DNA of 64,000 nt from Camellia lanceoleosa (lineage: Eukaryota; Streptophyta; Magnoliopsida; Ericales; Theaceae): positions 190,613,154-190,677,153 of the forward strand of contig CM045762.1 in the NCBI GenBank assembly GCA_025200525.1, in the 5' to 3' direction. The notes below the pieces were generated by a model. The model was not told the origin of the DNA. It searched no databases and worked only from the letters and a program-made list of their open reading frames with translations. Below, in pieces: positions 12,601 through 27,400 of this stretch (position 1 is the first letter of the stretch; each line of letters begins with the position of its first letter). Made by a program: the position numbers and the translations under genes.

Positions 12601-15600
12601 CTTATTTTGCGATCGTGACTGCTTTTGTGCGCTTTACACTCGCTTATTTTGCGCGATCGCTTTTGTGCGCTTTACACTCGCGCTATTTTGGCGATCGCGA
12701 CCGCTTTTGTGCGCTTTACACTCGCGCTTATTTTGCGATCGTGACTGCTTTTGTGCGCTTTTACACTCGCGCTTATTTTGGCGATCGCACTATTTTGTGC
12801 AGTTTATCAAACGCGCTTATTTTGCATCGCGACTGCTTTTGTGCGCTTTACACCGCGCTTATTTTGGCGATCGTGACCGCTTTTGTGCGCTTTATCAAAC
12901 GCTTATTTTGGCGATCGTGACTCGCTTTTTGTGCAGCTTACACTCGCTTATTTTGGCGATCGCGACTATTTTGTGCGCTTTACACTCGCGCTTTTGTGCA
13001 CACTCGCTTATTTTGCGCATCGACCGCTTTTGTGCGCTTTATCAAACTGCTATTTTGTGCGCTTACACTCGCGCTTATTTTGGCGATCGTGACTGTTTTG
13101 TGCGCTTTACACTCGCGCTTATTTTGGCGATCGCGACGCTTTTGCGCTTACACTCGCTTATTTTGCGATCGTGACTGCTTTTGTGCGCTTTATCAAACGC
13201 GCTTATTTTGGCGATCGACTGCTTTTGTGCGCTTTACACTCGCTTATTTTGCGATCGACCGCTTTGTGCGCTTTTACACTCGCTTATTTGGCGATCGTGA
13301 CTGCTTTTGTGCAGCTTTACACTCGCGCTTATTTTGGCGATCGCGACCGCTTTTGTGCGCTTTATCAAACGCGCTTATTTTGCGACTGCTTTTGTGCGCT
13401 TTACACTCGCTTATTTTGGCGATCGCGACTATTTGTAGTTTACACTCGCGCTTATTTTGCGATCGTGACCGCTTTTGTGCGCTTTACACTCGCTTATTTT
13501 GGCGATCGCGACTATTTTGTGCGCTTTATCACGCGCTTATTTTGGCGACTGCTTTTGTGCGCTTTACACTCGCGCTTATTTTGGCGATCGACTGCTTTTG
13601 TGCGCTTTACACTCGCTTATTTTGGCGATCGTGACCGCTTTTGTGCGCTTTACACTCGCTTATTTTGCGATCGCGACTGCTTTTGTGCGCTTTACACTCG
13701 CGCTTATTTTGGCGATCGACCGCTTTTGTGCTTTACACTCGCTTATTTTGGCGATCGTGACTGCTTTTGTGCGCTTACACTCGCGCTATTTTGGCGATCG
13801 ACCGCTTTTGTGCAGCTTTACACTCGCGCTTATTTTGCGCGATCGTGACCGCTTTTGTGCGCTTTACACTCGCTTACTGCTTTTGTGCGCTTTTACACTC
13901 GCTATTTTGCGATCGTGACCGCTTTTGTGCGCTATCAAACGCTTATTTTGGCGATCGACTGCTTTTGTGCGCTTTACACTCGCGCTTATTTTGGCGATCG
14001 TGACCGCTTTTGTGCAGTTTATCAAACGCGCTTATTTTGGCGATCGACCGCTTTTGTGCGCTTTACACTCGCGCTTATTTTGCGATCGTGACCGCTTTTG
14101 CAGTTTTACACTCGCTTATTTTGGCGCGACTGCTTTTGTGCGCTTTATCAAACGCGCTTATTTTGCGATCGCGACTGCTTTTGTGCAGTTTACACTCGCT
14201 TATTTTGGCGATCGCGACTGCTTTTGTGCGCTTATCGCTTATTTTGCGATCGTGACTATTTTGTGCAGTTTACACTCGCTTTATTTTGCGCATCGACTGC
14301 TTTTGTGCGCTTTACACTCGCGCTTATTTTGGCGATCGTGACCGCTTTTGTGCGCTTTACACTCGCTTATTTTGGCGATCGTGACTGCTTTACACTGCTA
14401 TTTTATTTTGGCGATCGTGACTGCTTTTGTGCGCTTTACACGCGCTTATTTTATGCGCATCGCTTTTGTGCGCTTACACTCGCGCTTATTTTGGCGATCG
14501 TGACTGCTTTTGTGCAATTTACACTCGCGCTTTTGTGCGCTTTATCGCTTATTTTGCGATCGTGACTATTTTGTGCGCTTTACACTCGCTTATTTTGGCG
14601 ATCGTGACCGCTTTTGTGCGCTTTATCAAACGCTTATTTTGGCGATCGTGACCGCTTTGTGTAGTTTACACTCGCGCTTATTTTGCGATCGTGACTGCTT
14701 TTGTGCGCTTTACACTCGCGCTTATTTTGGCGATCGACTGCTTTTGTGCGCTTTACACTCGCTTATTTTGGCGATCGTGACTGCTTTTGTGCGCTTTACA
14801 CTCGCGCTTATTTTGGCGATCGACTGCTTTTGTGCGCTTACACTCGCTTATTTTGCGATCGTGACTGCTTTTGTGCGCTTTATCAAACGCTTATTTTGGC
14901 GATCGTGACCGCTTTACACTTGCGCTTATTTTGCGACTGCTTTTGTGCGCTTTACACTCGCGCTTATTTTGCGATCGTGACCGCTTTTGTGCGCTTTACA
15001 CTCGCGCTTATTTTGCGATCGTGACCGCTTTTGTGCGCTTTATCAACGCGCTTATTTTGCGATCGCGACTGCTTTTGTGCGCTTTACACTCGCTTATTTT
15101 GCGCGATCGACCGCTTTTGCGCTTTACACTCGCGCTTATTTTGGCGATCGCTTTTGTGCGCTTTACACTCGCTTATTTTGGCGATCGTGACTGCTTTTGT
15201 GCAGTTTATCAAACGCGCTTATTTTGGCGATCGCACTATTTTGTGCGCTTTACACTCGCGCTTATTTTGGCGATCGACCGCTTTTGTGCGCTTTACACTC
15301 GCTTATTTTGCGATCGCGACCGCTTTTGTGCGCTTTACACTCGCTTATTTTGCGCATCGTGACCGCTTTTGTGCGCTTTATCAAACGCTTATTTTGCGAT
15401 CGCACGCTTTTGTGCGCTTACACTCGCGCTTATTTTGCGCATCGTGACTGCTTTTGTGCGCTTTACACTCGCTATTTTGGCGATCGTGACCGCTTTTGTG
15501 CGCTTTATCAAACGCTTATTTTGCGATCGTGACTGCTTTTGTGCGCTTTACACTCGCTTATTTTGCGCGACCGCTTTTGTGCGTTTATCACTCGCTTATT

Positions 15601-18600
15601 TTGGCGATCGCACTTTTGTGCAGCTTTACACTGCTTATTTTGGCGATCGTGACCGCTTTTGTGCGCTTACACTCGCGCTTATTTTGCGATCGTGACTGCT
15701 TTTGTGCAGTAATCGCTTTTTTGTGCGCTTATCAAACGCTATTTTATGCATCGTGACTGCTTTTGTGCGCTTTATCACGCTCGCTATTTTGCACGATCGC
15801 TTTTTGTGCAGTTTACACTCGCGCTTATTTTGGCGATCGCGACTGCTTTTGTGCGCTTTATCACTCGCTTATTTTGCGATCGTGACTTTTGTGCTTTTAC
15901 ACTCGCTTATTTTGGCGCATCGTGACTGCTTTTGTGCGCTTTACACTCGCTTATTTTGCGATCGTGACTGCTTTTGCAGCTTTACACTCGCTTATTTTGG
16001 CGATCGTGACTTTTTGTGCGCTTTACACTCGCGCTTATTTTGCGCATCGACCGCTTTTGTGCGCTTTACACTGCGCTTATTTTGGCGATCGCGACTATTT
16101 TGTGCAGTTACACGCGCTTATTTTGGCGATCGTGACCGCTTTTGTGCGCTTTACACTCGCGCTATTTTGGCGATCGCGACCGCTTTTGTGCGCTTTATCA
16201 AACGCGCTTATTTTGGCGATCGTGACTGCTTTTGTGCAGCTTTACACTCGCTTATTTTGGCGATCGACTGCTTTTGTGCGCTTTACACTCGCGCTTATTT
16301 TGGCGATCGTGACTGCTTTTGTGCACTTTACACTCGCTATTTTGGCGATCGCGACCGCTTTTGTGCAGTTTATCAAACGCGCTTATTTTGGCGATCGTGA
16401 CCGCTTTTGTGCGCTTTACACTCGCTTATTTCGCGATCGCTTGCTTTTGTGCGCTTTATCAAACGCTCTATTTTGTGCATCAGACTGCTTTTGTGCGCTT
16501 TACACTCGCTTATTTTTCGCGATCGACCGCTTTTTGCAGCTTGATCAAACGCGCTTATTTTGGCGATCGTGACTGCTTTGTGCGCTTTACACTCGCGCTT
16601 ATTTTGCGCATCGACTGCTTTTGTGAAGTTTACACTGCGACTATTTTGGCGCAAGACTGCTTTTTGCGCTTTACACTCGCGCTTATTATGCGATCGCGAC
16701 TGCTTTTGTGCGCTTTACACTCTCGCTATTTGGCGACGCGACTATTTTGTGCGCTTTATCAAACACGCTTATTTTGGCGATCGCGACTGCTTTTGTGCCG
16801 CTTACACTCGCTTATTTTGCGCATCGACTGCTTTTTTGTGCGCTTTACACTCGCTTATTTTGGCGATCGTGACTGCTTTTGTGCAGCTTTACACTCGCTT
16901 ATTTTGCACATCGTGACCGCTTTTTGTGCTTTTACACTCGCGCTTATTTTGCGATCGTGACAATTTTGTGCGCTTTACACTCGCTTATTTTGCGATCGAC
17001 TGCTTTTGTGCGCTTTACACTCGCGCTTATTTTGGCGATCGTGACCTTTTTGTGCCGCTTTACACTTGCTTATTTTGGCGATCGTGACTGCTTTTGTGCA
17101 GTTATCAAACGCGCTATTTTGGCGATCGCGACTGCTTTTGTGCGCTTTATCAAACGCGCTATTTTGGCGATCGTGACCGCTTTTGTGCAGTTTACACTCG
17201 CTTATTTTGCGCAAGACTGTTTTGTGCGCTTTACACTCGCGCTTATTTTGCGATCGTGACCGCTTTTGTGCACTTTACACTCGCCGCTTATTTGGCGATC
17301 GCAATCGCTTTGTGCGCTTTATCAAACGCGCTTATTTTGCGCATCGTGACTGCTTTTGTGCGCTTTATCAAACGCGCTATTTTGGCGATCGCTTTTGTGC
17401 GCTTTACACTCGCTTATTTTGCGCATCGACCGCTTTTGCGCTTTATCAAACGCGCTATTTTGGCGATCGTGACTGCTTGTGCGCTTTACACTCGCGCTTA
17501 TTTTGCGATCGTGACTGCTTTTGTGCAGTTTACACTCGCGACTATTTTGGCGATCGCGACTGCTTTTGTGCGCTTTACACTCGCTTATTTTGCGATCGTG
17601 ACTGCTTTTGTGCGCTTTACACTCGCTTATTTGGCGATCGCACGCTTTTGTGCAGTTTTGCAATGCGCTTATTTTGGCGCGATCGCTCGCTTTTGTGCAA
17701 TTTACACTCGCTTATTTTGTGCATCGTGACTGCTTTTGTGCGCTTTACACTCGCGCTTATTTTGGCGATCGCACTATTTTGTGCGCTTTACACTCGCTTA
17801 TTTTGGCGCAATGACCGCTTTTGTGCGCTTTACACTCGCTTATTTTGCGATCGCATCGCTTTTGTGCACTTACACTCGTTATTTGGCGCAATCGCTTTTG
17901 TGCGCTTTATCAAACGCGCTTATTTTGCGATCGCATCGCTTTTGTGCGCTTTATCAAACGCTTATTTTGTGCACAGACCGCTTTTTGTGCGTTTACACTC
18001 GCTTATTTTGGCGATCGCGACTATTTTTGTGCGCTTTATCAAACGCTTATTTTGGCGATCGTGACCGCTTTTGTGCGCTTACACTCGCGCTTATTTTGCT
18101 CATCGACTGCTTTTGTGAAGCTTTTACACTGCGCTTATTTTGCGATCGTGACTGCTTTTGTGCGCTTTACAACGCGCTTATTTTGGCGATCGCGACCGCT
18201 TTTGTGCGCTTTACACTCGCTATTTTGGCGCATCGCTTTTTGTGCAGCTTTACACTCGCTTATTTTGGCGCTTTTGTGCGCTTACACTCGCTTATTTTGG
18301 CGATCGTGACTGCTTTTGTGCCGCTTACACTCGCTATTTTGTGCATTGCACTATTTTGTGCTGTTTATCAAACGCGCCATTTTGGCGATCGCGACTGCTT
18401 TTGTGCGCTTACACTCGCGCTTATTTTGCGCATCGTGACTGCTTTTGTGCGCTTTACACTCGCGCTTATTTTGGCGATCGTGACTGCTTTTGTGCGCTTT
18501 ATCAAACGCGCTTATTTTGGCGATCGTGACTGCTTTTGTGCAGCTTTTACACTGAGCTATTTTGGCGATCGTGACTGCTTTTGTGCCGCTTTACACTCGC

Positions 18601-20863
18601 TTATTTTGGCGATCGACCGCTTTTGTGCGCTTTACACTTGCACTATTTTGCGCAACACTGTTTTGTGCAGTTTATCAAACATGCTATTTTGTGCATCGTG
18701 ACCGCTTTTGTGCGCTTACACTCGCGCTTATTTTGGCGATCGTGACTATTTTTGTGCGCTTTACACTCGCGCTTATTTTGCACATTGTACAATTTTGTGT
18801 TGTTTACACTGCGCTTATTTTGGCGATCGACCGCTTTTGTAGTTTACACTCGCTTATTTTGGCGATCGCACTATTTTGTGCCGCTTACACTCGCTTATTT
18901 TACGATCGCGACTATTTTGTGCGCTTTATCAAGCGCTTTGTGCCGCTTACACGGTCACTATTTTCCGGCGATTGCACTATTTTGTGCGCTTTATAAACGC
19001 GCTATTTTGGCGATCGACTGCTTTTGTGCAGATTACACTCGCTATTTTGCGCATAAGACTGCTTTTGTGCGCTTTACACTCGCACTATTTTGGCGATCGC
19101 TATTTTGTGCGCTTTATCAAACGCTATTTTGGCGATCGTGACTATTTTGTATAGATTACACTCGCTTATTTTGGCGATCGCGACTGCTTTTGTGCCGCTT
19201 TACATCTCGCTTATTTTGCACAAAGACATCGCTTTTGTGCGCTTTACACTCGCGCTTATTTTCCGTGATCGCATTGTTTTGAAAGTTTATCAAACGCTTA
19301 TTTTGGCGATCGTGACCGCTTTTGTGCGCTTTACACTCGCTTATTTTGGCGATCGCGACTGCTTTTGTGCGCTTTACACTCGCTTATTTTGCGATCGTGA
19401 CTATTTTGCGCTTTACACTGCGCTTATTTTGGCGATCACCGCTTTTGCGCTTTATCGCGCTTATTTTGCGCGATCGTGACTGCTTTTGCAGCTTTACACT
19501 CGCGCTTATTTTGTGCATCGTGACTGCTTTTGGCGCAGCTTTACACTCGCTTATTTTGGCGATCACGACCGCTTTTGTGCAGTTAACACTCGCGATATTT
19601 TGCGCATCGTACTGTTTTGTGCAGTTTACACGCGCACTATTTTCCGCATCGCACTGTTTTGTGCCGTTTACACTCTCGCTATTTTGCGCATCGCACTATT
19701 TTGTGCAGTTTATCAACCACGCTGTTTTGCGCATCGCACTGTTTTGTGCAGATTACACTCGCGCTACTTTGCGATCGCGACCGCTTTTGTGCGCTTTACA
19801 CTCGCGCTATTTTGGCGATCGTGACTGCTTTTGTGCGCTTTACACTGCGCTTATTTTGGCGATCGTGACTGCTTTTGGCAGTTTACACTCGCTTATTTTG
19901 GCGCGACTTTTTTGTGCGCTTTACACTCGCTTATTTTGGCGATCGTGACTGCTTTTGTGCGCTTTATCAAACGCTATTTTGGCGATCGCGACTTTTGTGC
20001 GGTTTACACTCGCGCTTATTTTGGCGATCGCGATTGTTTTGTGCGCTTTTACACTCGCGCTTATTTTGGCGCGTGACCGCTTTTGTGTTTACACGCGCTT
20101 ATTTTGCGCGATCGTGACCGCTTTTTGTGCGCTTTACACTCGCTATTTGGCGCATCGCGACTTTTTTTGTGCAGCTTTATGAAACGCTTATTTTGCACAT
20201 CGACTTTTTTTGTGCGCTTACACGCGCTTATTTTGGCGATCGCACGCTTTTGTGCGCTTTACACTCGCTTATTTTGCGCGATCGTGACCGCTTTTGTGCA
20301 ATTTAGCAACGCGCTTATTTTACGATCGTGACCGCTTTTGTGCGCTTTACACTCGCTTATTTTGTGCATCGACTATTTTGTGCGCTTTACACTCGCGCTT
20401 ATTTTGGCGATCGCGACTGCTTTTGTGCGCTTTACACTCGCGCTTATTTTATGATCGCATCGCTTTTGTGCAGCTTTACACTCGCTTATTTTGCACATCG
20501 ACTGCTTTTGTGCGCTTTACACTCGCGCTTATTTTGGCGATCGCGACTACTTTTGTGCGCTTTATCAAACGCGCTTATTTTATGCGACTGCTTTTGTGCA
20601 GTTTACACTCGCGCTTATTTTGGCGATCGACCGCTTTTGTGCGCTTTATCAAACGCGCTATTTTGGCGATCGCACTATTTTGTGCAATTTACACTCGCGC
20701 TTATTTTGGCGATCGTGACTGCTTTTGTGCTGTTTACACTCTCGCTATTTTGCACATCGTGACTGCTTTTGTGCCGCTTTACACTCTCGCTTATTTTGGC
20801 GCATGACCGCTTTTGTGCGCTTTACACTATGCTATTTTGGCGATCGCGACCGCTTTTGTGCAG

Positions 20864-21190
20864 TTCATCAAACGTGATATTTTGTGCATCGCACTGTTTT
20901 GTGCAGTTTACACTAGCGCTATTTTGCGCATCACACTATTTTGTGCAATTTGTCAAACGCGCTATTTTGCGCGGCGCACTGTTTTGTGCAGCTTACCCTC
21001 GCGCTATTTTGCGGAGCGCACTATTTTTTGCATTTTACACTCGCACTATTATACGCATCGCATTGTTTTGTGCATTTCACACTCTCGCTATTTGGCGCGT
21101 CGCACTGTTTTGTGCAGTTTATCTAACGCGCTATTTTGCGCATCATACTGTTTTGTGCAGTTTACACTCGCGCTATTTTGCGCATCGTGA
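20864..21190 (+). repeat. Clean island in satellite A, with a later copy near 24,233
   Basis: This stretch uses the clean monomer. It contains diagnostic variants: TTCATCAAACGTGATATTTT, TACACTAGCGC, CAATTTGTCAAACGCGC and TTATACGCATCGCATTG. The same ordered variants recur near 24,233-24,450, about 3.36 kb on, and in shifted spelling near 25,440-25,660 and 27,000-27,240. It therefore serves as a landmark for the higher-order structure. Confidence 0.8.
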
Positions 21191-24159
21191 CTGCTTTTGT
21201 GCGCTTTACACTCGCTTATTTTGCGATAAGACTATTTTGTGCGCTTTACACTCGCTTATTTTGGCGATCGCACTATTTTGTGCGCTTTACACTGCGGCTT
21301 ATTTTGGCGATCGCGACTATTTGTGCAGTTTTGCAAACGCGCTTATTTTGGCGCGCCGACTGCTTTGTGAAGTTTACACTCTAGCTATTTTGCACGCAGA
21401 CCGCTTTTTGCGCTTAATAAACGCGCTTATTTTGCGCGATCGTAATCGCTTTTGTGCAATTTACTCGCGCTTATTTTGGCGATCTTACCGCTTTTGTGCG
21501 CTTTATGAACGCGCGCTTATTTTGGCGATCGCATTGTTTTGTCGGGCTTACACGCGCTTATTTTGTGCAACGACTGCTTTTGTGCAGCTTTACATCGCCA
21601 TTTTGGCGCATTTAATCGCTTTTGTGCGCTTTACACGCGACTGCTTTTGTGCGACACTCTCGCTATTTTGTGCATTGCACTATTTTGCGCGATCGTGACC
21701 GCTTTTTGTGCAGCTTTACACTCGCGCTTATTTTGCGATGCGACTTTTTTGTGCAGCTTTACACTCGCTTATTTTGGCGATCGACCGCTTTTGTGCGCTT
21801 TATCAAACGCGCTTATTTTGGCGATCGTGACTGCTTTTGTGCGCTTTACACTTGAGCTATTTTGGCGATCGCGACTGCTTTTGTGCGCTTTACACTCGCT
21901 ATTTTGGCGATCGCGACCGCTTTTGTGCGCTTTACACTTGCACTATTTTGGCGATCGCGACCGCTTTTGTGCGCTTTATCAAACATGATATTTTGTGCAT
22001 CGACTGCTTTTGTGCGCTTTACACTCGCTTATTTTGGCGATCGTGACTATTTTGTGCGCTTACACTCGCGCTTATTTTGGCGATCGTACCGCTTTTGTGT
22101 TGTTTACACTCGCGCTTATTTTGGCGCATCGCGACCGCTTTTGTGCGCTTTACACTCGCTTATTTTGGCGATCGTGACTATTTTGTGCCGCTTACATTCT
22201 CGCTTATTTTGCGATCGTGACTATTTTTTGCAGCTTTATCAACCGCGCTTATTTTGGCGCATCGCACCGCTTTTGTGCAGCTTTATAAACGCGCTTATTT
22301 TGCGATCGCGACTGCTTTTGTGCAGATTACACTCGCGCTTATTTTGGCGATCGTGACTGCTTTTGTGCGCTTTACACTCGCTTATTTTGCGAACGCACTA
22401 TTTTGTGCGCTTTATCAAGCGCTATTTTGGCGATCGCACTATTTTGTGCGCTTACACTCGCTTATTTTGGCGATCGCATTGTTTTGGGAAGTTTATCAAA
22501 CGCGCTTATTTTGCGATCGTGACTGCTTTTGTGCGCTTTACACTCCCGCTTATTTTGCGCAATCGCGACTGTTTTGTGCTTTTACACTCGCGCTTATTTT
22601 GGCGCATCGTGACTGCTTTTGTGCGCTTTACACTCGCTTATTATGCGATCGCACTATTTTTTGCGCTCACACTGCGCTTATTTTGCGATCACACCGCTTT
22701 TGTGCGCTTTACATTCGCTTATTTTGCGATCGACTGCTTTTCGCAGCTTTACACTCGCGCTTATTTTGTGCATTGACTGCTTTTGGCGCAGTTTACACTC
22801 GCTACACTCGCGCTTATTTTGGCGATCGCACCGCTTTTGTGCACTTTACACCGCGCTTATTTTGGCGATCGCGACTGCTTTATTTTGTGCGCTTTATCAA
22901 CCACGCGCTTTTTGCGATCGCGACTGCTTTTGTGCAGATTACACTCGCTTATTTTGCGCATCGCGACCGCTTTTGTGCGCTTACACTCGCGCTATTTTAT
23001 GATCGCGACTGCTTTTGTGCGCTTTATCAAACGCGCTTATTTTATGATCGTGACTGCTTTTGTGCGCTTTACACTCGCGCTTATTTTGGCGATCGTGACC
23101 GCTTTTGTTGAGTTTACACTCGCTATTTTGGCGCATAAGACCGCTTTTGTGCAGCTTTACATTCGCTTATTTTGCGATCGCGACGACCGCTTTTGTGCAA
23201 TTTATCAAACGCTATTTTGGCGCATCGACTTTTTTGTGCGCTTTACACTCGCGCTTATTTTGGCGATCGTGACCGCTTTTGTGCGCTTTATCAAACGCTA
23301 TTTTGCGATCGTGACTGTTTGTGCGGTTTACACTCGCGCTTATTTTGCTCTGCGATTGTTTTGTGCAGCTTTACACCGCGCTTATTTTGGCGCATCAAGA
23401 CTATTTTTTGTAGTTTACACCTGCGCTATTATGCGCATCCCACTGTTTTGTGCAGTTCACACTCTCGCTATTTGGCGCGTCGCACTTTTTTGTGCAGTTT
23501 ATGGAACGCGTTATTTTGCACATCGCACTTTTTTGTGCAGTTTATGAAACGCGTTATTTTGGCGATCGCACGCTTTGTGCGCTTTTACACTCGCTTATTT
23601 TGGCGATCGTGACTGCTTTTGTGCGCTTTAGCAAACGCGCTTATTTTACGCGATCGACCGTTTTGTGCGCTTTACACTCGCATTATTTTGTGCATTGACC
23701 GCTTTTGTGCTTTACACTCGCGCTTATTTTGAGCATCGTGACTGCTTTTGTGCTTTACACTCGCGCTTATTTTGGCGATCGACTCGCTTTTGTGCGCTTT
23801 ACACTCGCGCTTATTTTGCATAACAAGACTGCTTTTGTGCTTTACACTCGCGCTTATTTTGCGCGATCGTGACTACTTTTGTGCGCTTTATCAAACGCGC
23901 TTATTTTGGCGATCGTGACTGCTTTTGTGCAGTTACACTCGCTTATTTTGCGCATAAGACTGCTTTTGTGCCGCTTACACTGCGCTTATTTTGGCGATCG
24001 TGACCGCTTTTGTGCGCTTTATGAAACGCGCTTATTTTGCGATCGTGACTATTTTTTGCGCAGCTTACACTCGCGCTTATTTTGCGATCGTGACTGCTTT
24101 TGTGCCGCTTACACTCTCGCTTATTTTGCACATCGACCGCTTTTGTGCTGTTTACACTC

Positions 24160-24460
24160 TCGCTATTTTGCGCAGCGCACTGTTTTGTGCAGTTTACACT
24201 CATGCTATTTTGCGCATCGCACTGTTTTGTGCAGTTCATCAAACGTGATATTTTGTGCATCGCACTGTTTTGTGCAGTTTACACTAGCGCTATTTTGCGC
24301 ATCACACTATTTTGTGCAATTTGTCAAACGCGCTATTTTGCGCAGCATTTTGTTTTACACTCGCTTATTTTGAGCAACAGATCGCTTTTTTGCATTTACA
24401 CTCGCGCTATTATACGCATCGCACTGTTTTGTGCATTTCACACTCTCGCTATTTGGCGCG
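24160..24460 (+). repeat. Second copy of the clean island, partly in the shifted dialect
   Basis: The first part (to about 24,340) matches the island at 20,864-21,190 almost base for base, including CACTAGCGC and GTCAAACGCGC. From about 24,345 the equivalent positions become shifted (GAGCAACAGATCGC, then GGCGCGTGACCGC). Clean and shifted spellings thus meet inside one higher-order copy. Confidence 0.75.
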
Positions 24461-27400
24461 TGACCGCTTTTGTGCGCTTTATCAAACGCGCTTATTTTGC
24501 GATCGTGACTGCTTTTGTGCGCTTTACACTCGGCTTATTTTGGCGCATCGTGACTGCTTTTGTGTAGTTTACACTCGCGCTTATTTTGGCGATCAGACTG
24601 CTTTTGTGCGCTTTACACTCGCTTATTTTGCGTCGATCGCTTTTTTGTGCTTTACACTCGCGCTTATTTTGGCGATCGCGACTGCTTTTTGTGCGCTTTA
24701 CACTCAGGCTTATTTTGGCGATCGCGACTATTTTGTGCGCTTTACAACGCGCTTATTTTGGCGATCGCCTGCTTTTGTGCGCTTTACACTCTCGCTATTT
24801 TGCGCTCGACTGCTTTTGTGCGCTTAATAAACGCGCTTATTTTGGCGATCGTGACCGCTTTTGTGCAATTTACTCGCGCTTATTTTGGCGATCTTACCGC
24901 TTTTGTGTAGTTTATGAACGCGCTTATTTTGGCGATCGTGATTGTTTTGTCGGCTTTACACTCGCTTATTTTGTGCAACAGACTTTTTGCTTTTTACACT
25001 CGCGCTTATTTTGCGCATCGCATCGCTTTTTGTGCTTTACACTCGCGCTTATTATGCGATCTTACTTTTTGTGCGCCACACTCGCTATTTTGGCGATCGC
25101 ACTATTTTGTGCCATTTATCAAACGCGCTTATTTTGGCGATCGTGACTGCTTTTGTGCAGTTTACACTCGCTATTTTGCGCAATCGACTGCTTTTGTGCC
25201 GCTTACACTCGCTTATTTTGGCGATCGTGACCGCTTTTGTGTAGTTTATCAAACGCTTATTTTGGCGATCGCACTATTTTGTGCAGCTTTATACTCGCTT
25301 ATTTTGGCGATTGCACGCTTTTGTGCCGCTTACACTCGCTTATTTTGCACATCGTGACCGCTTTTGTGCCGCTTACACTCTCGCTATTTTGGCGTGCGAC
25401 CGCTTTTGTGCGCTTTACACTCATGCTATTTTGCGATCGTGACCGCTTTTGTGCGCTTCATCACGTGATATTTTGTGCATCGTGACTGCTTTTGTGCGCT
25501 TTACATCGCGCTTATTTTGGCGATCGCGACGCTTTTTGTGCACTTATCACGCGCTTATTTGCGCGATCAGACTGCTTTTGTGGCTTTTTGCATTTTACAC
25601 TCGCGCTTATTATACGCGATCTCACCGCTTTTGTGCATTTCACACTCTCGCTTATTTGGCGCAAGACTGCTTTTGTGCGCTTTAATAAACGCGCTATTTT
25701 GCATCGCGACTGCTTTTGTGCATTTACTCACGCTTATTTTGGCGATCGTGACTGCTTTTGTGCGCTTTATCAAACGCGCTTATTTTGGCGCATCGCAATG
25801 TTTTGTGCGCTTTGCACACTCGCTTATTTTGGCGATCGCGACCGCTTTTGTGCGCTTTTATCAAACGCTTATTTTGCGATCGCGACTGCTTTTGTCCGGG
25901 TTTACACTCGCGCTTATTTTGCGCATCGCGACTGCTTTTGTGCAGCTTTACACTGCGCTTATTTTGCGATCGCACCGCTTTTTGTGCGCTTTACACTCGC
26001 GCTTATTTTGCGATCGCGACCGCTTTTGTGCGCTTACACTCGCGCTTATTTTGCGATCGACCGCTTTTGTGCAATTTACACGCGCTTATTTTGGCGATCG
26101 CACTTATTTTGTGCGCTTTATCAAGCGCTATTTTGGCGATCGTGACTGCTTTTGTGCGCTTTATCAAACGCTCGCTTATTTTGCGCGATCGCGACTGCTT
26201 TTGTGCAGCTTTACACTCGCGCTTATTTTGCGCGAAGACTGCTTTTGTGCGCTTTACACTGCGCTTATTTTGCGATCGCGACTATTTTGTGCGCATTTTG
26301 CAACGCGCTTATTTTGGCGATCGCCTGCTTTTGTGCGCTTCACACTCGCTATTTTGCGCATCGTGACCGCTTTTTGCGCTTTAATAAACGCGCTTATTTT
26401 GCGCATCGACCGCTTTTGTGCACTTTACACTCGCGCTTATTTTGCGATTCATCGCTTTTGTGTAGTTTATGAACGCGCTATTTTGGCGATCGCATTGTTT
26501 TGTCGGGCTTATTTTGTGCAACAGACTGCTTTTGTGCGCTTTACACTCGCTTATTTTGCGCAGCGCAATCGCTTTTTTGCAGCTTTACACTCGCGCTTAT
26601 TATGCGCATTACTGCTTTTGTGCGCTTCACACTCGCTATTTTGGCGATCGCACTATTTTGTGCCATTTATCAAACGCGCTTATTTTGCGATCGTGACCGC
26701 TTTTGTGCAGATACACTCGCTACGCTTTGGCGCAATGCGACCGCTTTTGTGCCGCTTACACTCGCGCTTATTTTGGCGATCGACCGCTTTTGTGTAGTTT
26801 ATCAAACGCTTATTTTGGCGATCGCACTATTTTGTGCGCTTTATACTGCGCTTATTTTGGCGATCGACTGCTTTTGTGCCGCTTTACACTCTCGCTATTT
26901 TGCACATCGTGACCGCTTTTGTGCCGCTTACACTCGCTTATTTTGCGCAGCGACCGCTTTTGTGCGCTTTACACTCATGCTATTTTGGCGATCGCACTAT
27001 TTTGTGCAGTTCATCAAACGTGATATTTTGTGCATCGACCGCTTTAGTGCGCTTACACTCGCTTATTTTGGCGATCGCTACTGCTTTTGTGCAATTTATC
27101 AAACGCGCTTATTTTGCGCAAAGACCGCTTTTGTGCAACAGACACGCGCTTATTTTGTGCGCGACGCTTTTTGCATTTACACTCGCGCTATTATACGATC
27201 TCACCGCTTTTGTGCATTTCACACTCGCTATTTGGCGCGTGACCGCTTTTGTGCGCTTTATAAACGCGCTTATTTTGAACAGCGACTGCTTTTGTGCAAT
27301 TTACTCGCTTATTTTGGCGATCGCACTGCTTTTGTGCTTTATCAAACGTGCTATTTTGGCGATCGCAATGTTTTGTTAGTTTACACCGCGCTTATTTTGG

